A stretch of 11,137 nt of DNA. It comes from Chloroflexota bacterium (GTDB taxonomy: Bacteria > Chloroflexota > Dehalococcoidia > SM23-28-2 > RBG-16-64-32). The stretch covers positions 1 through 11,137 of the forward strand of contig JADFNQ010000021.1 in assembly GCA_022563285.1 (NCBI GenBank). Direction: 5' to 3'. The stretch's first letter is position 1. Each line of letters starts with the position of its first letter. The position numbers were made by a program, and so were the translations under genes. The notes below the pieces were generated by a model, which was not told the origin of the DNA, searched no databases, and saw only the letters and a program-made list of their open reading frames with translations. This document shows, piece by piece, positions 7,037 through 11,137 of the stretch.

Positions 7037-7054
7037 GCCTTCGACAGGCTCAGC
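7032..7054. repeat. palindrome overlapping the thioredoxin stop codon
   Basis: Nine-base arms GCTGAGCCT (7032-7040) and AGGCTCAGC (7046-7054) pair perfectly around TCGAC. The core (CCTTCGACAGGCTCAG) resembles short palindromes dispersed between genes in various bacterial genomes; that comparison is from memory. It may also act as a 3' mRNA stabiliser. Confidence 0.5.
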
Positions 7055-7068
7055 CGTTGATCACTGGC

Positions 7069-7103
7069 GAGGGGGCCGGCGCAGCGGTTGCGCCGGCCCC
7101 CTC
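7069..7103 (+). terminator. 15-bp hairpin terminator behind thioredoxin
   Basis: Perfect 15-bp stem, left arm 7069-7083 and right arm 7089-7103, with loop GCGGT. Almost entirely G-C pairs. The T tract is missing (AGAGTTGACA follows), so it may be a factor-independent terminator of the U-poor type or an RNA-stability hairpin. Confidence 0.7.
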
Positions 7104-7107
7104 AGAG

Positions 7108-7136
7108 TTGACACCCTCCTAGCCCAGGCGCACAAT
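7108..7136 (+). promoter_or_regulatory. sigma70-type promoter upstream of the sigma remnant and HAD gene
   Basis: A perfect -35 box TTGACA (7108-7113), a 17-base spacer and CACAAT (7131-7136, four of six matches to TATAAT). Transcription would start near 7143, right at ATG 7144 of the sigma remnant and about 150 bases before the HAD gene. It directly follows the thioredoxin terminator, as expected for a new transcription unit. Confidence 0.5.
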
Positions 7137-7143
7137 CGCGGCG

Positions 7144-7296
7144 ATGGGTAGGGAGGTCGCCCCTCTCGAGGGCGCACCCCTCGGCACGGTGAAGACCCGC
7201 ATTCGGCTCGGCATTATGAGATTGCGCGAAGAGTTCAGGCCCGGAACGGAGCCCAAGACAGAGCCCCTGGTCTGTGAACGGGGACCAGTCGCGTGA
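7144..7296 (+). pseudogene. remnant of an ECF RNA polymerase sigma factor (region 4 C-terminus)
   Basis: The frame encodes 50 residues. Residues 3-15 (REVAPLEGAPLGT) followed by VKTRIRLGIMRLREEF align without gaps to the helix-turn-helix end of sigma region 4 (REIAxxLGxPLGTVKTRxxRxxxxLRE), the DNA-recognition part of ECF sigma factors. Regions 2 and the linker are absent: a TAG lies in frame at 7118-7120 and the thioredoxin terminator is immediately upstream, so the 5' part has been lost. The tail (RPGTEPKTEPLVCERGPVA) ends with TGA 7294-7296, overlapping the GTG start of the next gene by four bases (GTGA). I read it as a decayed gene whose stop-start coupling survives; a short expressed peptide cannot be excluded. 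Confidence 0.6.
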
Positions 7297-7961
7297 CAGA
7301 CCTGGTGGTGCTGCTGGATGTGGACAACACCCTGCTGGACAACGATCTGGTCCGCACCGGCCTTGAGCAGGAACTTTCGGGGGTGCTGGGACGGGGGCAG
7401 GCGAGCCGCTTTTGGGAGATCTACGAGCAGGTCCGCGCTGAGACGGACCTCGTAAACTTCCCCGAAACGATGGAGCGGTTCGGGCAGGAGTGCCCGGACA
7501 CCGGCTGCCTGAGCAGGGTGAGCGCCACCCTCTACGCATTCCCGTTTGATCGATACGTGTTTCCTGAGAGCCTATCGGCCATACGGCACGTCGCCTCCTT
7601 CGCCACACCGGTCATACTGTCGGACGGAGATCAGCTCTTCCAGCGCTATAAGATCCGGGCCGCCGGCCTGGAGGAAGCCGTGGGTGGGAACGTCCTGGTC
7701 TACGTCCACAAGGAGCAGAGCACAGGGGACATATGCAAGCGGTTCCCTGCCACGCACTACGCGATAGTGGACGACAAGACCTGGATCCACGCCGCCATGA
7801 AGGCCGCGATGGGCGAGCAGATCACCACCGTTATGGTCTGCCAGGGGCAATACGCCCACGATCCCGCCCACCACAGCTTCCCCGAGGCGGACCTGACTAT
7901 CGAAGGCATTGGAGGCCTGCTAGCATTAGGCCCAGAGTGGCTGAACGCCTCGCGCGCCTAG
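7293..7961 (+). CDS. HAD-like hydrolase (haloacid dehalogenase superfamily)
   Basis: A 222-residue cytoplasmic phosphatase-like protein. The four HAD motifs are visible: motif I DVDNT (Asp9 nucleophile, Asp11), motif II ILSDGD (Ser110), motif III Lys140 in VHKEQS, and motif IV VDDK (Asp160, Asp161). A helical cap fits between residues about 17 and 90. The substrate is unknown; small phosphorylated metabolites are typical for the superfamily. GTG 7293 overlaps the stop of the sigma remnant and has GGGGA at 7281-7285 as a modest ribosome site. The TTGACA promoter at 7108 is the most likely source of transcription. Confidence 0.85.
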   Translation: MTDLVVLLDVDNTLLDNDLVRTGLEQELSGVLGRGQASRFWEIYEQVRAETDLVNFPETMERFGQECPDTGCLSRVSATLYAFPFDRYVFPESLSAIRHVASFATPVILSDGDQLFQRYKIRAAGLEEAVGGNVLVYVHKEQSTGDICKRFPATHYAIVDDKTWIHAAMKAAMGEQITTVMVCQGQYAHDPAHHSFPEADLTIEGIGGLLALGPEWLNASRA

Positions 7962-7978
7962 AAGACGAGCGACCGCCG

Positions 7979-8059
7979 ATGGCTGACCTATCGCTCGAGT
8001 CTCTGAGAGCCCACCGCGCGAACGGCCGATCTACAGACGCTTTGATCGGAGGGACGTGA
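7979..8059 (+). other. possible 26-codon leader ORF ahead of the reductase
   Basis: ATG 7979 opens a 26-codon frame that stops at TGA 8057-8059, two bases before ATG 8062 of the reductase. No convincing ribosome site precedes it, and the peptide (MADLSLESLRAHRANGRSTD...) matches nothing I recognise. It could be a coupled leader or chance. Confidence 0.2.
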
Positions 8060-8061
8060 CC

Positions 8062-9270
8062 ATGGCAGACATCAAGGTCTACGGGGCTCCCTGGTGCCCT
8101 GACTGCAGACGCTCCAAGCTGTTCCTGGGCGAGCAGCGCGTGCCCTACGACTGGATCGACATCGACGCCGACGCGGAGGGCCTGCGCTTCGTGGAGGAGC
8201 TACAGGGCGGGGGAAGGACGATCCCTACCATCATATTTGCCGACGGCAGCCACCTGCTCGAGCCGTCTAACGATAAGCTCGCGCAGAAGCTGGGCCTGCG
8301 CCTTAAGGCGGAGCGCAGCTACTACGACCTGCTGATCATCGGCGGCGGGCCTGCCGGACTGTCCTCCGCCATCTATGCCGGTCGCGAGGGGATCGATAGT
8401 CTGGTGATCGATAAGAGCGCGTTGGGCGGCCAGGCGGCCCTCACAGAGCGCATTGACAACTACCCAGGCTTCCCGGAGGGGATCCAGGGAGGGGAGCTGG
8501 CCGACCGCATTATTCAGCAGGCTAGACGTTACGGAGGGGAGCTGCTCTCCGCTGTGGGCGTCAAGGAGGTCAAGCGGCAGGACGAATACGTTGTCGTCGT
8601 CGCCGAAGCAGGGGACGACTACTGCGGGAGAGTCGCTCTCATCGCCACCGGCTCTACGTACAGACGGCTAGACGTCCCTGGGGAAGAAGACCTGATCGGC
8701 GCTGGCATCCACTTCTGCTCCACCTGCGATGGCCCCTTCTACAAGGGAGCAGACGAGCTAGCCGTCATCGGCGGCGGGAACTCGGGGCTGGAGGAAGGGC
8801 TCTTCCTGACGCAGTTCGCCAAGAAGGTCCGCATCTTGGAGCGGGGCGACCGGCTCCAGGGGTCTCCGCTCCTCCGGGACAAGGTGCTGAACCATCCGCA
8901 GATGGAGGTGCACACGAACACACAGGTCACGGAGTTCCGGGGTAACGGCAAGCTGTCTGCTGTAGTTGCTCGCGATGCTGTTACCGGCGATGAGCGCGTG
9001 TTCCAGCCCGCGGCCGCCTTCATATTCATCGGCCTGGACCCGAACACCTCTTTCCTCAAGGGCTCCCTAGAGCTGGACCAGTGGGGATTCGTCATCACCG
9101 ACGATACGCTTCAGACGAGCCTCCCCGGCGTCTTCGCGGCGGGGGATGTGCGCGCCGGCTCCACCAAACAGCTCGGAGCGGCGATAGGCGAGGGGATAAC
9201 CGCTCTGCTGATGATCAGGCGGCATCTGGAGAAGAGCGCCCACCTGCCGGTGCATAAGGCGAACGCCTGA
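8062..9270 (+). CDS. glutaredoxin-thioredoxin reductase fusion protein
   Basis: A 402-residue fusion. Residues 1-78 are a glutaredoxin/NrdH-like domain with APWCPDC (Cys12, Cys15) and GRTIPTIIF (51-59). Residues 87-390 are a TrxB-type flavoprotein: FAD loop IGGGPAG, LGGQA, catalytic CSTCDG (Cys219, Cys222), nucleotide loop VIGGGNSG (235-242) and FAAGDVR (358-364). It would pass electrons from NAD(P)H via FAD and the CSTC pair to the attached glutaredoxin and then to targets, perhaps the nearby thioredoxin. The usual NADPH-binding HRR motif is replaced by ILERGDR (Glu260), which suggests NADH use. ATG 8062 is preferred over GTG 8056 because GGAGG at 8048-8052 is 9 bases ahead of it. A weak 6-bp hairpin (8026-8049) touches this ribosome site. 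Confidence 0.9.
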   Translation: MADIKVYGAPWCPDCRRSKLFLGEQRVPYDWIDIDADAEGLRFVEELQGGGRTIPTIIFADGSHLLEPSNDKLAQKLGLRLKAERSYYDLLIIGGGPAGLSSAIYAGREGIDSLVIDKSALGGQAALTERIDNYPGFPEGIQGGELADRIIQQARRYGGELLSAVGVKEVKRQDEYVVVVAEAGDDYCGRVALIATGSTYRRLDVPGEEDLIGAGIHFCSTCDGPFYKGADELAVIGGGNSGLEEGLFLTQFAKKVRILERGDRLQGSPLLRDKVLNHPQMEVHTNTQVTEFRGNGKLSAVVARDAVTGDERVFQPAAAFIFIGLDPNTSFLKGSLELDQWGFVITDDTLQTSLPGVFAAGDVRAGSTKQLGAAIGEGITALLMIRRHLEKSAHLPVHKANA

Positions 9271-9418
9271 CCGGTCCTGCTGGGCCGATGCCACAGCCAG
9301 GCGGACCACATCGGAGCTTAGGCGCCGGGTAATATGCTGTTCGAGAAGTCCGGGTTCAGCGCAGTCAACATCCCTGCCCGAGCAAAGCAACTGATTCGGT
9401 GACCACAGGAGGCACGTC

Positions 9419-10789
9419 GTGAAATCGTTCGACATGATAGTCATCGGTTCGGGCTCCGGCCTGGAGGTCTCCTCGGAGGCGGCCGAGCGCGGGCTCTCGG
9501 TGGCGGTGGTGGAGCATGGCCCATTCGGCGGCACCTGCTTGAACCGGGGCTGCATCCCGTCCAAGATGCTGATCCACAGCGCCGACGTCATGGAGACGAT
9601 CCAGAGGGCGGACCTGTTCGGCATAAAGGCCGAGGTGAGGAGTGTGGACTGGGAGTTCATCGTCAAGCGGGCCGTGGACAGCGTGGACGGCGACGCCCGC
9701 GCGGTGGAGGAAGGCAACCGCCAGACCCCGAAGATAACCGTCTTCAAGGATACCGCCAGGTTCGTCGGGGAGAGGGCCCTGGAGGTCGCGGGGGTACGGA
9801 TCACCGCCGAGACCATCGTCATCGCCGCCGGGACCAGGCCCCGCGTGCCAGAGATCGAGGGTCTCAGCGACGTCCCCTTCATCACCTCCGACCAGGCGCT
9901 GCGCCTGCCCAACCAGCCGCGGCGGCTCATCATCCTGGGCGGAGGGTACATCGCCGCTGAGCTGGCCCACTTCTTCGGCGCCCTGGGGACTGAGGTCACA
10001 ATCGTCCACCGCGGGCCGCGGCTGCTCCGCCAGGAGGACGACGACGTAGCCGCCCGCTTCACGGAGGTCTACACGCGACGGTTCACGTTGCTCCTCAACA
10101 CCACTGTCAGGCGTGCGCATCGAGACGGTGAGCAGATCGTCCTGGAGGCGGCCACGGACGGCCAGACGCGAACCCTGAGCGCGGACGCTCTCCTCCTGGC
10201 CCTGGGACGGGTGCCCAACAGCGACCTGCTGGACGTAGCAGCAACCGGTGTGGCGGTCGACGAGCCGGGTTACGTCAAGACCGACGAATACCTGGAGACG
10301 AACGTGCCCGGCGTCTGGGCCCTGGGCGATATCGTGGGCCGCTACCTGCTGAAGCACAGCGCTAACCTGGAGGCCGCCTACGTGGCCCACAACATCTTCA
10401 ACGCTGATAGCAAGGTCGCGGTGGACTACCACGCCATGCCCCACGCCATCTTCGCCTCGCCCCAGGTTGCCAGCGTCGGCCTGACGGAGCGGGCCGCGAA
10501 GGAGCAGGGCCTGCCTTACGTGGCCGGCGCCTACAGCTACTACGACACCGCCTACGGCTCCTCCATCGAAGACCGGGACGGGTTCGTGAAGGCGCTAGCT
10601 CACCAGGAGACCGGCGAGATACTCGGCTGTCACATAATCGGCAGCGAGGCGTCGATGCTCATCCAGGAAGTCGTGAACGCGATGAGGATGCGCCTGGGCG
10701 CCGATGCCATCACCCAATCGATCTACGTGCACCCGGCACTGCCGGAGGTTGTCCAGCGAGCATTCGGGTCGCTCCCGATCGGAGGCTAG
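9419..10789 (+). CDS. mycothione/glutathione-reductase-like flavoprotein disulfide reductase
   Basis: A 456-residue class I disulfide oxidoreductase. It shows FAD loop IGSGSG (9-14), redox pair GTCLNRGC (Cys40, Cys45), NAD(P) loop LGGGYIAAE (173-181), ALGD FAD site (301-304) and C-terminal catalytic YVHPALPE (His438, Glu443). The pattern IGSGSG, TRPRVPEIEG, LLKHSANLEA and HPALPE resembles actinobacterial mycothione reductase more than lipoamide dehydrogenase, as I recall those sequences. Arg198 and Arg204 after the second beta strand (VHRGPRLLR) match the six-apart arginine pair that binds the NADPH phosphate in glutathione reductase, so NADPH use is likely. The substrate disulfide is unknown. 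GTG 9419 has AGGAGG at 9407-9412. Confidence 0.88.
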   Translation: MKSFDMIVIGSGSGLEVSSEAAERGLSVAVVEHGPFGGTCLNRGCIPSKMLIHSADVMETIQRADLFGIKAEVRSVDWEFIVKRAVDSVDGDARAVEEGNRQTPKITVFKDTARFVGERALEVAGVRITAETIVIAAGTRPRVPEIEGLSDVPFITSDQALRLPNQPRRLIILGGGYIAAELAHFFGALGTEVTIVHRGPRLLRQEDDDVAARFTEVYTRRFTLLLNTTVRRAHRDGEQIVLEAATDGQTRTLSADALLLALGRVPNSDLLDVAATGVAVDEPGYVKTDEYLETNVPGVWALGDIVGRYLLKHSANLEAAYVAHNIFNADSKVAVDYHAMPHAIFASPQVASVGLTERAAKEQGLPYVAGAYSYYDTAYGSSIEDRDGFVKALAHQETGEILGCHIIGSEASMLIQEVVNAMRMRLGADAITQSIYVHPALPEVVQRAFGSLPIGG

Positions 10790-10816
10790 GCGGCGCGACG
10801 CCTGACCGCGGCCTAG
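10786..10816. terminator. weak inverted repeat between convergent stops
   Basis: CTAGGC (10786-10791) and GCCTAG (10811-10816) are exact inverted copies that include both TAG stops of the two convergent genes. An inner AGGCG/CGCCT pair also exists. With no T tract the terminator role is only a guess. Confidence 0.25.
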
Positions 10817-11137
10817 CGGTTGCCGGAAGACATCCGGACCGCCTCGGGGAGCTGCCGCAGCCGCAGCATCGCCAGGGTGCCCAGCGCCGGGCCGATGGCG
10901 AGCATAGCGAACGCGAGCCCCCAGCCCTGCGCCTCCTGGACGATCGGCAGCAGCCGGATAGAGCCGATGGTCAGGAGGAATCCGAGGCCGGTCTGCAGGG
11001 TGAGGGCGGTGCCGACGTAGCTGGGGTCCGCCAGCTCGGACATGGCGGTGGAGAACTGGGCGGAGTCCGCGACCACGGCCAGCCCCCAGAACAGGACCAG
11101 GATCACGATGATAACCGCCGCGCCCTCCGGCAGGAAT
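10813..11137 (-). CDS. MFS transporter, C-terminal part (5' end outside window)
   Basis: The last ~108 residues of a major facilitator superfamily permease; the frame stays open to the window edge, so the gene starts beyond it. Three membrane helices are visible (VIIVILVLFWGLAVVAD, GTALTLQTGLGFLLTIGSI, GWGLAFAMLAIGPALGTLAML), joined by the family-typical VVADSAQFSTAMSELADPSYVG loop, and followed by a short basic tail. The transported substrate cannot be told from this part. Convergent with the reductase gene, 23 bases apart. Confidence 0.8.
   Translation of the reverse strand, partial: FLPEGAAVIIVILVLFWGLAVVADSAQFSTAMSELADPSYVGTALTLQTGLGFLLTIGSIRLLPIVQEAQGWGLAFAMLAIGPALGTLAMLRLRQLPEAVRMSSGNR

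Noticed and set aside
9067..10444. Long minus-strand ORFs (331 and 359 residues) opposite the reductase genes
   Set aside because: They are shadows of strongly supported plus-strand flavoproteins, with low-complexity S/P/R-rich translations and no recognisable domains.

Overview
The window looks like a stretch of chromosome from a GC-rich bacterium with strong AGGAGG-type ribosome binding sites and frequent GTG starts. The mix of genes (stand-alone NnrE-type epimerase, DUF3179 protein, glutaredoxin-thioredoxin reductase fusion, mycothione-reductase-like flavoprotein, MFS tail ending VVADSxQFS...GTALTLQT) fits an uncultured Chloroflexota, perhaps Dehalococcoidia-like. That placement is inference from general family knowledge; no marker gene here proves it. 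TGA is used as a normal stop by several genes (thioredoxin, HAD hydrolase region, reductase), so the standard code applies.

Layout: (1) 1-705, the C-terminal part of a NAD(P)H-hydrate epimerase. (2) 827-1627, an alpha/beta hydrolase, convergent with (3) 1641-2045 (-), a four-helix membrane protein. (4) 2136-3538 (-), a two-gene unit: a small two-helix membrane protein followed by a DUF3179 membrane-anchored protein. The DUF3179 reading frame is interrupted by one in-frame TGA exactly where the family has the first Cys of its CPLC motif, and a six-base-pair hairpin lies at SECIS distance behind it, so I read it as a probable selenoprotein. (5) 3727-4101, a DsrE-like protein, divergent from that unit. 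(6) 4360-4539, a 59-residue zinc ribbon protein. (7) 4718-6631, the membrane AAA+ protease FtsH. (8) 6689-7036, thioredoxin, closed by a 15-bp hairpin terminator. (9) 7144-7296, a remnant of an ECF sigma factor, overlapping by GTGA the start of (10) 7293-7961, a HAD-like hydrolase. (11) 8062-9270, a glutaredoxin-thioredoxin reductase fusion. (12) 9419-10789, a mycothione/glutathione-reductase-like flavoprotein. (13) 10813-11137 (-), the C-terminal end of an MFS transporter that continues outside the window.

The common theme is thiol-disulfide redox chemistry: thioredoxin (WCGPC), a reductase carrying its own glutaredoxin (CPDC plus CSTC), a second disulfide reductase (CLNRGC), a DsrE-like protein with CDFC, and the putative Sec-PLC motif in the DUF3179 protein. 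FtsH and NnrE add protein and metabolite quality control. Whether these genes act together is inference from proximity. No gene-free stretch exceeds 300 bases; the longest, 4102-4359, holds only a weak hairpin and a possible -10 element. I saw no CRISPR array, tRNA, rRNA or insertion sequence.
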